Shown here one piece after another: positions 49,942 to 60,691 of a stretch of DNA of 64,000 nt. The notes under the pieces were generated by a model. The model was not told the DNA's origin and ran no database searches. It saw nothing but the letters and a program-made list of their open reading frames with translations. The stretch lies in the NCBI RefSeq assembly GCF_026262505.1, contig NC_067206.1, forward strand, positions 6,910,879-6,974,878, in the 5' to 3' direction. This DNA is from Trichomonas vaginalis G3. Taxonomy: Eukaryota; Parabasalia; Trichomonadida; Trichomonadidae. The position numbers were made by a program, and so were the translations under genes. Within the stretch, counting starts at the first letter, position 1. Every line of letters begins with the position of its first letter.

Positions 49942-51436
49942 AAAGTGCTATTGGTTTTGTAAACTTCTTTGCTCTCAGTTCATCTGGACCGTCTCTGTCA
50001 CCAGTATATTGTATTTGTACAGTACCAACAGTTGAAATACCACCCATAAAGTCTTCTGAGTCAGCAAATGGAATGCCAAGCCAAAAGTTTGAACGGTCTC
50101 CATTTGTATATTGAGTTTTTTGACCTCCTGTATGAGTCCATACTTTCACATATGGCATAATAGAACTTTGCATTTCAGGGTTAATGGTTGTTGTGAAGTT
50201 GTTGTTAAAGTTCATAGCATCTAATGTCAAGTTGTATGACCTCATATCTTCAACTGTAGAATATTCTTCTCTTGGATAATATTTGCCATCTATGTTTATA
50301 TGATATTTAATACCGGGGTTGTAGAAACAAGAATAGTCATTTATAGTTCGTCTGAACAGTACAAACATAGTATCTGCATGTTTCATTGCAGTTGTTAAAG
50401 CAATATCTGTTCTTGCACCTGGTCAGCACTTTGGTTTCCAACTTCACCTGCAAAGTCTTTGACAGATATTTGGTGTATAGGGAACATAAGTGGAACTGCA
50501 ATATATTTGGCAGCTAAAGCATTTGAAATATCTGGGTCCAACATATAGACTGCAAGTCTGCTTTCTATTCTTGCATTCAAACTTTTCGCATGTAAACTTA
50601 ACTGGGTCCCAAGCAGTTCCAGCAGCATTGAAATAATAGTTTACTTCATTGTTGAAGTTTGAGAAACCAAAGTCTAAGTCAACTTTGTCTTTGCAAAAGT
50701 CACAGAACTTGGCTCCACCAGTTCCAGCTACAGTAATTGCTGAATGGGGTCTTGTGTTGGTGCAATGACTAAGTTATTTTTGCTTGGAGTAAGTTCAATA
50801 GAAATTTTTCCTGCCCAGTTTGGCAAGTATCTTAAAAACCTGAAGATGAGGAAAGATGACAAAGGAACTCTAAGTTTCAGTTTTACTTTAGTGGCAGCAG
50901 TTCCATCTGAACCAGAAAGGTTAACATAAACTCCTGGAACGTTAGGGTCAAGTCTTCTTATTTTCTCATATTTGCATACTGGTCTGTTTGTTCTCTAGCT
51001 TGTGGTTGTACTGAGTTTCTCAAAGCGAACCATTCATAGTTTTGCCCATGTTACTGTTTGAACTAAGTCAGAGTTAGAATATATCTTATATCCCATGAAA
51101 ACTTCTGGAGCATATTGGTATCCGACATAGAAAATTCCATTGCAACCTTTCTTGTCAGACAACTTGGCAGAAGGTTTTATTTCAATGTCTTGTTCCACGT
51201 ATAAGAATGAGTTGTCAATAGAAATAATATGAAACATGTCGCAAGCAATATCTACTGTTGTTGAAGAACCTTCTCCAAACTCACCTACGTTTCCATAAGA
51301 AACAGCAGTTGTATATTCGTAAGTTCCAGGAACTATTTCTGACCTTCTAATGGCTGTCGCATTCGTTATACCATTCGGAAACATTTCCGTTCATGGCATC
51401 CAAAACTGTTGGCGTTATATTCTGAGCGGCGTACAT
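49835..51436 (-). pseudogene. Double jelly-roll major capsid protein, frameshifted
   Basis: The ATG at 51436 starts MYAAQN and the stop is TAA at 49835. The frame is broken near 51355, 51035, 50970, 50640, 50570 and 50420. A loop near 50690-50750 (DPHSAI...GTGGAKF-like) is unlike the loops of the two other copies. Upstream lies the core protein gene, here separated by a stop at 51468. Confidence 0.75.
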
Positions 51437-51467
51437 TTCATATGGGTAAAAATATAGAATAGTTGAA

Positions 51468-54400
51468 TTATGTGTCATAATAGAACCCACTCGTACCAAG
51501 CTTTACTTTCTTCCTGACTGAGTTTTTAACTCTTCTTTTTCCTTCATTGCCACTACTTTCACTAGATGAAGTTACTTCTCACTACTTTCACTTTGTTCTA
51601 CCTCTTCTCTTCTTCTTTGGTGTCGCTTTTGGTAACTTGCCCTCTGCTTCAAGTTGTTGCATCTTTGCCTCATGTTCACCTAGTATGTTGTAAATTTTCC
51701 ATGTCCTTTTTGCCTTTGGGCTCTGGTCGCCCATCTCAGGTAACCTATATCCTAGAAAGATTTTGTCATAGTTTGTATTTGAGTCTTCGCGTATTGTTTG
51801 CATGACTCTTTCCTGAGTTTCCGGTTCAAGCTCTTCAAATATAGCTTGTCCATATGGAATAAGCTCGTTTCCAAATATATGTTTTTGTAGCCATTCTGGT
51901 TTTCTTTCCATGTTACCAATAATATCTTTTGTGAATGGGAAAGCTTTTTACCAATGTTTCAGTCTTGCGTCATTTATTTCTGTAGTTGGTTTTATTTTTG
52001 TCAAGGAACATGTTTTTCAATACTAACATTTCATTTGGTACTGTCCATTTGAGTTTTCTTAAATATTCATCCCTTCTCAGTTTCATTGTCTGCAAAGTAA
52101 GTTTTATGACATTTTGTAAACTTTCGTTTGCAAGGTCATGTACAATAGGTTCTCTTCCTTCTATCTCCCTAACTTTCTTTCTAAACTCTTCACCAAATAT
52201 ACCATCTCTATGGTTCTGTGTAGTTCTTTTGAGATAAATGTTCTAGAACGTCAGGTGTTATATTCCATCAGCCATGTTCATTTCATACTGGTCCAAAAAT
52301 ATCTGCATGTTTCAATATCTTTCAATGGCATTAAAGCCGCGCTGAAAATACCAGCTATATCTGGTTCATCATTCACTTCCATTGCGTCTACAACTTTCTT
52401 GGAATTGAGGTTGTAAGTTTATGAACCACCTATCCGGATTAGCTTTATGACCCCATCTCATTGTAGTTCCATAGTCTGCAGAAACAAAAGTAGGTTTGTT
52501 TCCATATTGGTTAGGTTCTGAATGAACTTTAAACAATGTTTCATTTCTATATGTTTTGTTGAAATTTAACCTTTTATTTTCACCGAGTTCAGCCAAGATT
52601 GAACGTTATATGGTCGTAAGTAAAAAAGGATTGTTGTATTTGCGTACATTTTCTTTCAGTACTTCCATTCTATGCTGAATATTTCATCTTGATGTTGGAG
52701 TCTTTTGTATGTCGGCGAACATTTTTCGATATTCTTCTACTATGTCAGCTGAATTTTTTCTTAGACTCTTGGAAAGATCCATATTCCCCGCATACACTTG
52801 TTGAGGGTCAAGATTTTTCGGCTGTTCCAAATCTTCATCTAGTTCTGTGAAGTTAGTTTCCAAAGGAGGGACTTGTTCGTTTCCTTCTGGCTCTTCTAGC
52901 TGTTGTTGCTGAACTATTTCTTCCATGTCTGGTTGTATCTGAACTTCTTCCTGTGGAGTTCTTGTACCTCATCTGCTGGCATTTCATATATTCCGAGACC
53001 GTTTTTTAAAAAGTTCCCTATCTAAGTCATCCGGACTCATAAACCTTTCTTTTTTCGTTCCGTCTCTATTTTTTACGCGTTTCATGAAGATAGTTGAATT
53101 ATCATTTATCTCTGACACCAAATATTCTCGGAGTAAATTCATCCATGTCATTTGGATGATATGCTATTAAATCATATCCCTTAGCGAGCTGTATTTTCCA
53201 GGTTTGAATTATATCCCATTTGGTGCTGAACCATAAAGCTAAATAGGTTCGGGTCAGTATTCCTTCCTTGAACTTTCTAATAGCTTCTTTATATCTGTCA
53301 CTAAAGTCAAGAGTATCTGGGTAACCATAGTCTTCCTTAAGCATTTTTAAAGAATTCTTGGTTTCCTTGTTCTCTACTTCTTTATGTCCTTGCTCTGTTT
53401 GTGGTTGTTGCTGTGCAGTGTTTTGAACTGTTGGTTGTGGTGCAGTGTTTTGAACTGTTGGTTGTGGTGCTGGATTTTGAACTGTTGGTTGTGGTGCAGT
53501 GTTTGAACTGTTGGTTTTGGTGCATGCCTGTGTCTGTGTCCATGTGACGATGTAAATGTTTTAGGTAGTCCTGGTGCAGGTGCTTCTCTTGGAGGGTTTG
53601 GTGGTATATAAGTTCCACCAGCTGGCACATATGTTCCATCTGCAGCATAATGTCCTACCTGACTTTTCGTTTTTAAGAAAGCATTTACTAGGTCTGTTTT
53701 GGTCTGTTGTAACTCTTTTTCTTGACTTTCCACAACAGTTGCTCTAACGGCGTCATAGGCACTTTGAACTGCCTGTCTCGTTGCTGCATCTGTTATTTTC
53801 GTCATATTTTGTGCTACTTCTCTTAACTCGTTGTCGAAACCTTCAGACTTCAGTTTCTTTCCAGATGAGAAGTCGTTCACTAGTTTCACCTTACTATGAA
53901 GAGCTTCGAAGGCGTTCTTAAAGTCAGCATTCATTAAAGCTTCATTTGAACTGTCTTCATCCGCTTGTATTTTTGTCCTTATTGACCCTATAAGTTGGGC
54001 TGCTTTGGCGTTGGCTTGGGCATCTAACCAGTCATTATTAGCTTTTATATATTCTGCGCTTTTCATTGCCTTTTGCATGGCTGCGTCGTTATTTTTACTT
54101 TCTTGTGCTAAGTTTTCATACTGTACGGTTTGGTTTTGCAACTGTAAAAGTTTTTCTGCCTTTACATTTGCTTCAACTTCTTTTTTATACTCATCGCTAT
54201 CCATATATGTCTTCAGGGCTTTTTGTTTTATTTCTTCATCTTTCAGTACTTTATATTGAGTAGTATGGTTTTTCAAATTTATAACATCTTGTTCCATTTT
54301 TGCTACTTCTGCTGCTTTTTCTGACACTTTTTTCGCATATTCCTCTGTACTTAGTTCTTTCAGTTGTTCTTCTTTCTTCTTTTTCTCTACGTTTAACTCA

Positions 54401-54781
54401 TTGAGTTTCTTTGTGTGTCTGTCATATTCTAGTTTCTTTTCGTTTTCACTTATTTGTTTCTGTATGTCTATGTTTGACTTTTTTGACATCTGTTATTTGA
54501 TTTTTGAGTGAACTCAAATTCATTTGACTTTGAGGGTTATAAGCTGTTCCGTCTGCAGCTCCACCATAGCCTGCCATTTTCGCTAAAAGTGCCGCTCTTA
54601 AACCTCCACTCTGTGCACCAATAACTCGGTTTAAAAGCATAGGGTTGCTTGACATTTGTTGCAACATAGTGGGGTCATTCATAATTTGTTGTTGCAACTG
54701 TTGTTGTGGTGTTAGTTTTACTATTGGATGTTTCAATGCTCCCTTCCTCTTACGTATATTCTTACGTAGCTTACGTGGCAT
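51468..54781 (-). pseudogene. Coiled-coil core/virion protein, frameshifted copy
   Basis: The ATG at 54781 starts MPRKLRKNIRK. The frame is open to about 54484, where one extra T shifts it. It is then open for about 370 codons (54489-53374), after which there are many breaks. The linker has fewer PTVQN repeats. The stop TAA at 51468 ends it 32 bp before the MCP ATG. See 26901-30275 for the domains. Confidence 0.75.
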
Positions 54782-55251
54782 TTTAAGTGAAGTAAAAAAC
54801 GGTTTTTGACAGATGTTTATATGACACTTTTTGTTCAGCACAAAAAACTACTCGTCAAAGTGTTGTCAGTTTTGTAAAATAACCGTCCTATCTCATTCTA
54901 TAAGGAGAAAAGGCTTCTCAAAGTATACTTCCTTGGAACGCCTGTAACTTTTCCTGTAGCGACGATAGACCCTTACTTGTCCGGACAAAGTTATACTATT
55001 TTGAGTGCTCTACAAAAAAGTCAACAGCGACGACTCTCAAAAACCGTTGTGTAAAAAGTTTTACCGTTGGACAAAAAAGTATATATAGAAAACAAAAAAC
55101 GTTTATAGTTCATTCAATATTTGAGATGGAACGGTTTGCCAACGGTAACTATTAAATAAACTAAAAAAATAGAGGGGTTACCGTTGACAAAAACCGTTTA
55201 TTTCAAATATTTAAATATCTGTCTTTTTTTGGTCAGTTCATTTTTTATCTA
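54782..55251. promoter_or_regulatory. Divergent promoter with AACGGT/ACCGTT repeats
   Basis: This is the counterpart of 30276-30743 with the same hexamer clusters and a TATATATA segment (near 55080). TCATTTTTTATCTA just before the ATG at 55252 resembles the host initiator. Confidence 0.6.
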
Positions 55252-56139
55252 ATGGAAGCCAATGCTGTTAACCACAATTCAAACATTAACAATTCTCAAC
55301 CGCTAACCAAAGCCAAAGCCCCACAACCTCCAAGAACCGGCACAGCGGTTAGAATAACCACCAAAAAGTCTAACAGCGAATTAAGAGAAATTCTTCAACA
55401 AATTTGCTCTAAATATCTCAAAGACGCCGAAGAAAACACACAACCAGACGCTACATACAATACTCAGTTCTGTGAAGTTCTGAACAAAGCAATTGCTAGT
55501 TCAATTGAACTTACTAAGACAATTCCAAGTCCAATTGAGCTTAGCGATGTCTTAGTTCAGTATTTTCCAACATTTACTAAGCTTATAATGTTGAGAACTT
55601 TATACCAAGTTCGTCAAAATCTTCCTCGTAACATCCAACGGTCATTCGACAAGAGAATTGCCGAATTCCAAGTCTTTAGTTACGGATATGACGAAGATGA
55701 ATACGTTGACGAGTTCGGAGACAACTGTACAAAATGGTTTGAATGTTATACGACAACACAATTTGAAATTCGACTTTCTCGAATTCAACGCAGCAAACCA
55801 TTCATATCATTGCTCTTTACCTTTCCGAACAACAACAAGACCTCGCAGATGGAGATGTTGTTACTGTCGTCATGAAAACTCCTGAACAATTCGGAAAAAA
55901 GAAGTCTCTAATTGCCAAATTCGTTCCAGGACATCAGCTTTTCCAACGCACAGAAGTCTTCTGTATTCCTGGAACTAAGTTCTTTGTCAGGAGCGAACTC
56001 AAAGAAAGATATAATGTGTCATTCAATTACACATTATATAATGTTTTCGACCCAGAAGAAGGCTTCTTCCCAGAAGCAATGGAGGAAGAAGAAGAGGAGG
56101 AGGAAATACAAAACTCTATCCAAGAAGAGTCCTCCTAAT
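55252..56139 (+). pseudogene. Right-end acidic-tail protein, frameshifted
   Basis: The ATG at 55252 starts MEANAVNHNSNINN (four residues longer than the A-left copy). The frame changes near 55768 and returns near 55872. A base change at 56139 (TAA for GAA) removes the last few residues. The C-terminal Glu run is kept. It overlaps the right terminal repeat. Confidence 0.7.
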
Positions 56140-56244
56140 TCACACCAGAAGACTAACAATTTTCCGAATAAAAACTTCATTTATACTAAACATCTTCGGG
56201 GCTAGAGGGCACGAAGTGCCTGGAAGCCCCACTACCTTTTTTTT
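56027..56244 (-). repeat. Right terminal inverted repeat of element B
   Basis: This is the inverse of 35150-35331 (plus about 30 bp missing on the left). It ends CCCCACTACC and eight T residues, followed by GAAAT. Confidence 0.9.
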
Positions 56245-56297
56245 GAAATCGACAAAAAAATTGGAAATTTAATTTCCGAAATCGAAATTATTGTTGT

Positions 56298-56327
56298 GCA
56301 TGAAAAATAGCGTGACTTCACTTTTGA
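56298..56327 (+). repeat. 30-bp inverted repeat, left partner
   Basis: GCATGAAAAATAGCGTGACT and the following bases are repeated inverted at 57665-57694 with one mismatch. The right partner includes the last codons and stop of the gene at 57682. Confidence 0.75.
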
Positions 56328-56848
56328 CAAAAAGTGACACTATTTCTGATGGTTTTGTCATTTATTTGTCAGATTTATAAATGGATAATAATGCTGTAAA
56401 TCAGATATTAATTAAAAATATTTAAGATTTATGTTCGAATTGAAAAGCAAAATGATATTTTTTTAATTGAAAAACGTTAATATCTGATATTTTGAAGTTT
56501 GTAATATTTGTTAGTATCTTAAATTATTGAATGCATACGTTTTTTATGTTCTCAATTTTAAAAAATTGTGAAGAATTTAGTTTTTTGGAGATGGATGTTT
56601 AATATTTGTGAGTGAGAATGCAAGCAGGAGTTTGGTACTTTAAGGCTAGGTTGAGATAGATTTCCCATATATATTATCTGTGAATATATTGTTTGAAAAT
56701 TCAAGATATAAAAATATATTATCAAAAAATTTTATATTTTTAAATACAATAGAGTGGAAGTATAGGACGATGAGATAGCAATGATATATTTTATAATGGG
56801 AGGTAATCTGAAGATAAGTAGCAAATTTTATGCGATTTTGATTGGGAG

Positions 56849-57291
56849 TTGGAGGGTGTGAGTACTATAGCATGTAATAGTATCTCACACCCTCCAATTC
56901 TTCCTATGGCGCCGAAAAATTTTTGGTGAAAATGCGACGACATTTCACCAAAAATTTTCGGCGCCATATAGAGAACTATAGTCTGCGAGGTACTGATTCT
57001 ATCTATGTACCTCGCAGACCATAGTTCTCAGCCAAAATGGCTAAAAAATTGGGGTGCAATGTAAAAAATTGCACCCAATTTTTAGCCATTTTGGCTAAGA
57101 ATTGGAGGGTGTGAGTACTATAGCATGTAATAGTATCTCACACCCTCCAATTCTTCCTATGGCGCCGAAAAATTTTTGGTGAAATGCGACGACATTTCAC
57201 CAAAAATTTTCGGCGCCATATAGAGAACTATAGTCTGCGAGGTACTGATTCTATCTATGTACCTCGCAGACCATAGTTCTCAGCCAAAATG
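56849..57291. repeat. Tandem array of near-perfect hairpins
   Basis: Four different palindromes lie end to end: 56849-56897, 56905-56968, 56971-57029 and 57030-57096. They have stems of about 20-30 bp and loops of about 3-13 bases. The first three are then repeated at 57102-57150, 57158-57220 and 57223-57281, with 10 bases of the fourth after them. The period is 253 bp. Stems carry only one or two mismatches or bulges. There is no coding potential. Confidence 0.9.
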
Positions 57292-57681
57292 TCAAAAATT
57301 TCGGAAATTCGAAATAATTTTTTTTGAGAAAAAATTAACCGTTTAACATTGCCAAAAATCTAAAAAACTCACAATTTTTTTTAAATTGATAACCCTCAAA
57401 CCGTTTCCAATATATGATAATGTAAAAGTTAAAACATTCAAGTATTTAAGTATTTCTTTAAAATATTAAGTTTTTTATTTTTCCAATAAAATTCTAATAT
57501 CAAATATTTTTATTTAACGATTAATTTTATTTATATTTTTATAGTTTTTTTTTAAGAAAAAATATTGTTAGGGTTTTATGGATTTTCAATTAATATACAA
57601 GATAATTCATGAATGTATATATTTCCAAGTTTTTAAGGATGCAACACTTTACATTTGTAAACTATCAAAAATGAAGTCACG

Positions 57682-58020
57682 CTATTTTTCATGCATTACA
57701 CAAAAGTATTGCAACTCTTCCCATTGCTGTGCTTCACACAATAGTTCATATTCTTCAGTATCGCTGCTGTCGCTCCAATCGTCAGAGTCAAAGTCACTGT
57801 CAAAATAAATGTTAGTAAGTTTTGACAAAGCTAATGAAACACGCTTACCGTTTGTATCGTATGCTTGTATAAACTTTCCATTCTTCATTCCTTCATAAAC
57901 GCTCAAACTAACTTTACCCTTTCTCCCTCGTATCTGATAGAATGTATTTTCACGAGGAACGAAGAACAAATTCTTGAACTCATGACCGTTGTAGTTTGTT
58001 ATCTCAATAGTTTTCGTCAT
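57682..58020 (-). CDS. Acidic-tail protein (112 aa)
   Basis: The ATG at 58020 starts MTKTIEITNYNGHEF. The beta-rich N-terminal 75 residues (FYQIRGRKGKVSLSVYEG) are followed by an Asp/Ser/Glu-rich stretch and a final CVMHEK. It is the outermost gene seen on this side of element C, like the acidic-tail gene at the end of A and B, though no sequence similarity is evident. The function is unknown. Confidence 0.65.
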   Translation of the reverse strand: MTKTIEITNYNGHEFKNLFFVPRENTFYQIRGRKGKVSLSVYEGMKNGKFIQAYDTNGKRVSLALSKLTNIYFDSDFDSDDWSDSSDTEEYELLCEAQQWEELQYFCVMHEK

Positions 58021-58108
58021 TTATATAAAAATAAAATAAAAAATAAACTTAAAAATAAATGATATTACTACCCTCACACGTATGAAAACATAGCACAAAA
58101 ATAAATTT

Positions 58109-58145
58109 AGGTGAAGTGGTGAGATCTCACCTCTTTTTTCACCCT
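58109..58145 (+). repeat. Palindrome plus CACC iterons
   Basis: GGTGAGATCTCACC is preceded by AGGTGAAGT and followed by TTTTTTCACCC. This is the same site type as 47496-47547, here in a different Maverick family. Confidence 0.75.
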
Positions 58146-58152
58146 GTTGAAT

Positions 58153-58680
58153 TCATTGCTTTATAACTCTCTTCCTTGGTTTCTTTTTAGTTGCTTTCTT
58201 CACGTCTGTCTCCAACTTGACTGTCTTTCTTCTTCGGCCGTAATGATACCAGTTACTTCCACCAGTCAATGGGTCAAATGGTCTTTCGTAAGGGTTTCCA
58301 TACATTCCATAGGGACCATACGGAAGAACTACTGGTGGAGAAGAAACATTTTCTTTAGTTCCATCGACTCTATTTAAATGCATTGTTTCACCTTTCATCT
58401 GGTCATTAAAGTCTTTTGCGTGTTTTGCAAACTCATCGTCCTTTCCTAAAGCATTTTCTGACTCAGTCGCAACCAAATTGGATGCTTTATTTATGAGCCC
58501 TATTTTATTTAATCTTAACTTCTTTGCAACCCAGCCTCCAATCTTTCCTTTATTTGCATCTAATGTCTTTGAAACCCTTCCTCCACTCATTTTATTTACT
58601 GCGTCATAAGCTCCAAGTGCTTTTGCTCCAAATGCTAATGCTTTTGTTCCCATTGCGCCTAAAGCTGCCCAAGCTACCAT
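58153..58680 (-). CDS. Gly/Ala-rich amphipathic, basic-tail protein (175 aa)
   Basis: The ATG at 58680 starts MVAWAALGAMGTKALAFGAK. An N-terminal Gly/Ala-rich amphipathic helix is followed by a second basic helix (VAKKLRLNKIGLINKAS), a Pro/Gly/Tyr-rich stretch (VVLPYGPYGMYGNPY) and a Lys/Arg-rich tail (KKATKKKPRKRVIK). The plan parallels 40714-41115. A combined membrane and DNA-contact role inside the capsid is plausible (inference). Confidence 0.65.
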   Translation of the reverse strand: MVAWAALGAMGTKALAFGAKALGAYDAVNKMSGGRVSKTLDANKGKIGGWVAKKLRLNKIGLINKASNLVATESENALGKDDEFAKHAKDFNDQMKGETMHLNRVDGTKENVSSPPVVLPYGPYGMYGNPYERPFDPLTGGSNWYHYGRRRKTVKLETDVKKATKKKPRKRVIKQ

Positions 58681-58905
58681 TTACCCCATATTAAAATCAT
58701 CTCTCTTCAATATTATCTCATAAAAGTTCTCGTTACTGGAGAAAGTCAATGAAACATAAACATTCTCACGGGCTTCGCCCTCATCGCTTTGCGGTCTATC
58801 TAACTTCTTTCTTATCTCATCTATTCTCAATAAAATGTCTGAACAATTGCTAACATCTTCTACAACAGTTATTTCATCATGAATGACCTTCAAGAACAAG
58901 CTCAT
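58681..58905 (-). CDS. Small protein of element C (74 aa)
   Basis: The ATG at 58905 starts MSLFLKVIHDE. Its stop abuts the next gene's start directly and it lies next to the stop of 58906-59787, giving three same-strand genes with no gaps. It has a strand-helix-strand pattern (ENVYVSLTFSSNENFYEIIL). The function is unknown. Confidence 0.65.
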   Translation of the reverse strand: MSLFLKVIHDEITVVEDVSNCSDILLRIDEIRKKLDRPQSDEGEARENVYVSLTFSSNENFYEIILKRDDFNMG

Positions 58906-59787
58906 TTAATATGCTATTAAAATCATCTCAATAATGAGTCCATCCTTTCCATCTTTAGGTAGCACAACATCTTTCATTGAAGAAGGTTCGACAAGTCTTA
59001 TGTTAAACTTACTGACAAAGTTTGTTATACTATAATGCTTCGGCGGCGAATACATATAGTTTGAAAGACATAATATAGATTTTTCAGCAAATTCACTTAT
59101 ACTGGATTTTATAACAATGTTCTCACGAGACCAAATGCCACCAATTGAAAAACTTGTAAGCAATCCTGCTGAACCTTCTACTGTAAACGTCGATGGTAAC
59201 ATTCCACGAAGGTCATCTATTGACATCGTTGAGTCACTGTATTTAAATATTTTCTTAAAGCAATCGTCATTATCTAACCATGCAATAGCTTTGAAGTTTT
59301 CATTCGAATATACATCTGCTTCATTAAATGTAAAACCTGACTTCTTTGCAGAGATGACTTTAAAATCTATTGAGTTTGTTTCAAAATTATATGCTATGGT
59401 AACTTCTGAAGGTAATGGGTGTCCTTCTGCTATAAGTTGTTCTTTCACTACCGTTTGAAGCTTTGTGTTAAAAACTTTCATGTCATCTCCTGTGTCTAGG
59501 TTCACATACACAGCAACAGGAAAACTATCTTGCTTCTTTGTTTCATCATTATACCTCAAAACATTAAAGTTCTTCAATAATATTGTCCTTCCTGCTGGAA
59601 TACTTCGAACCTGTCTGATTTCAATAGCTTTCTCACCTCCTACATACTCTACCCAGTGTCTTGGATATTCATAAGTATACTGACTTTCTTGAATTTTGGT
59701 AGGTTTCATCATAACGTGTTCATAGTATATCTTTATACTCTTGTCAGTTAGACTCGGTGCTATGTTCTGAATATTTCTGACTTGCAT
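58906..59787 (-). CDS. Conserved Maverick protein (293 aa)
   Basis: The ATG at 59787 starts MQVRNIQNIAPS; the longer frame upstream runs into the divergent ATPase gene. It shares YEYPRHW...KAIEIRQV and SILCLSNYMYSPPK...DGKDGLIIEMILIAY with the broken gene 37007-37856 in element B. The protein is mixed alpha/beta and strand-rich. It has no enzyme motif, so a structural or fibre-associated virion protein is most likely. Confidence 0.75.
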   Translation of the reverse strand: MQVRNIQNIAPSLTDKSIKIYYEHVMMKPTKIQESQYTYEYPRHWVEYVGGEKAIEIRQVRSIPAGRTILLKNFNVLRYNDETKKQDSFPVAVYVNLDTGDDMKVFNTKLQTVVKEQLIAEGHPLPSEVTIAYNFETNSIDFKVISAKKSGFTFNEADVYSNENFKAIAWLDNDDCFKKIFKYSDSTMSIDDLRGMLPSTFTVEGSAGLLTSFSIGGIWSRENIVIKSSISEFAEKSILCLSNYMYSPPKHYSITNFVSKFNIRLVEPSSMKDVVLPKDGKDGLIIEMILIAY

Positions 59788-59803
59788 TTTTAATGGAGAT
59801 AAA

Positions 59804-60691
59804 ATGAAGCATTTAATACATGACGTAGATGAAGACATGAATGAAACCACAGATAAACTTAACTCTTCTCTCATTCTTCCTTTCAGCAAAGATTATGAGT
59901 TCTGTTCAAATGGTGTGTATTTCTATTGTGGAAAGATGGGGTCAGGAAAGACATTCAACCTCATTCGTCATATACTCATAACAGAACGTTTAGGAAACGA
60001 CTCTTACTATGACCAAATCATTATATCAGCAACTTCAGACTCTATGGACTCAACAGCGAAAACATTTATGTCAAAAGTTCAAGCCTCTGTCGTTAAAGTT
60101 CCAGACAGTGAACTCATTGAATTTCTTCAACGTTACATTCGACGTAAGAGGAAATATTATGCCATCGTTGAATTTATACAATCAGGAATGCAAAAGACTT
60201 CTGAGGAGATGGAAAGAATTATTGACAAACACCACTTACGTCAATACTCAGGAGTTTACGATATGAAACGACTGACAAACTACATTCTATCAAAACTTTC
60301 AAAATACCCCTTCAAAAAGTATCCTTCAAACACTTTATTAGTTTGTGATGATTTCGCTGGTAAAGGTTTAGTGTCAAAGCCTGACTCACCATTAGCTAAC
60401 ATCATAACTAAAGTCAGACATTACCACTTAACTGTAGCAATACTTATGCAAACATGGCGTTTTCTTGCTTTAAACATAAAACGTCTCATAACTGACTTCG
60501 TTATCTTTCAAGGTTTCTCACGCTATGATATTGAACTCATTTGGAAACAGTCAGGTATAACATTACCTTTTGAAGAAATTTGGGAAGCATATAAGTCTCT
60601 CATCTCTCCTCGTTCATACCTTGAGATTCATATCATGACTAATACCATTAAAGTCAAAAATATTCCATGGGAACGACCAACATTGTTTTAA
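59804..60691 (+). CDS. A32-type genome-packaging ATPase
   Basis: This 295-residue intact frame starts MKHLIHDVDED. Walker A is CGKMGSGKTFN (near residue 47), Walker B is LLVCDDFAG (near 180), and a sensor-like LMQTWRF (near 215) follows. It has the same architecture and length as 11537-12408. Two initial ATGs exist upstream, but the first (59793) opens a four-codon frame ending at this ATG. It starts 16 bp from the divergent gene at 59787. It is expected to translocate DNA into the capsid. Confidence 0.85.
   Translation: MKHLIHDVDEDMNETTDKLNSSLILPFSKDYEFCSNGVYFYCGKMGSGKTFNLIRHILITERLGNDSYYDQIIISATSDSMDSTAKTFMSKVQASVVKVPDSELIEFLQRYIRRKRKYYAIVEFIQSGMQKTSEEMERIIDKHHLRQYSGVYDMKRLTNYILSKLSKYPFKKYPSNTLLVCDDFAGKGLVSKPDSPLANIITKVRHYHLTVAILMQTWRFLALNIKRLITDFVIFQGFSRYDIELIWKQSGITLPFEEIWEAYKSLISPRSYLEIHIMTNTIKVKNIPWERPTLF

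Larger units (their letters stand above)
35150..56244 (+). mobile_element. Complete Maverick/Polinton, element B
   Basis: The termini are an A-run plus GGTAGTGGGGCTTCC (left) and its inverse plus a T-run (right). The 5-bp direct repeat GAAAT lies immediately outside both ends (35145-35149 and 56245-56249), the short target duplication expected for Maverick integrases. It is 21,095 bp long. It encodes methyltransferase, tail-fibre-like protein, integrase, PolB, HNH protein, penton, MCP and core protein, and it lacks the ATPase and helicase. Confidence 0.9.
56250..57670. other. Gene-poor AT-rich stretch between elements B and C
   Basis: No reading frame here is convincing. The stretch contains a 30-bp inverted repeat partner (56298-56327) and the hairpin array (56849-57291). 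The remainder is AT-rich without structure I can name. The left boundary of element C is not identified and may lie in here. Confidence 0.6.
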
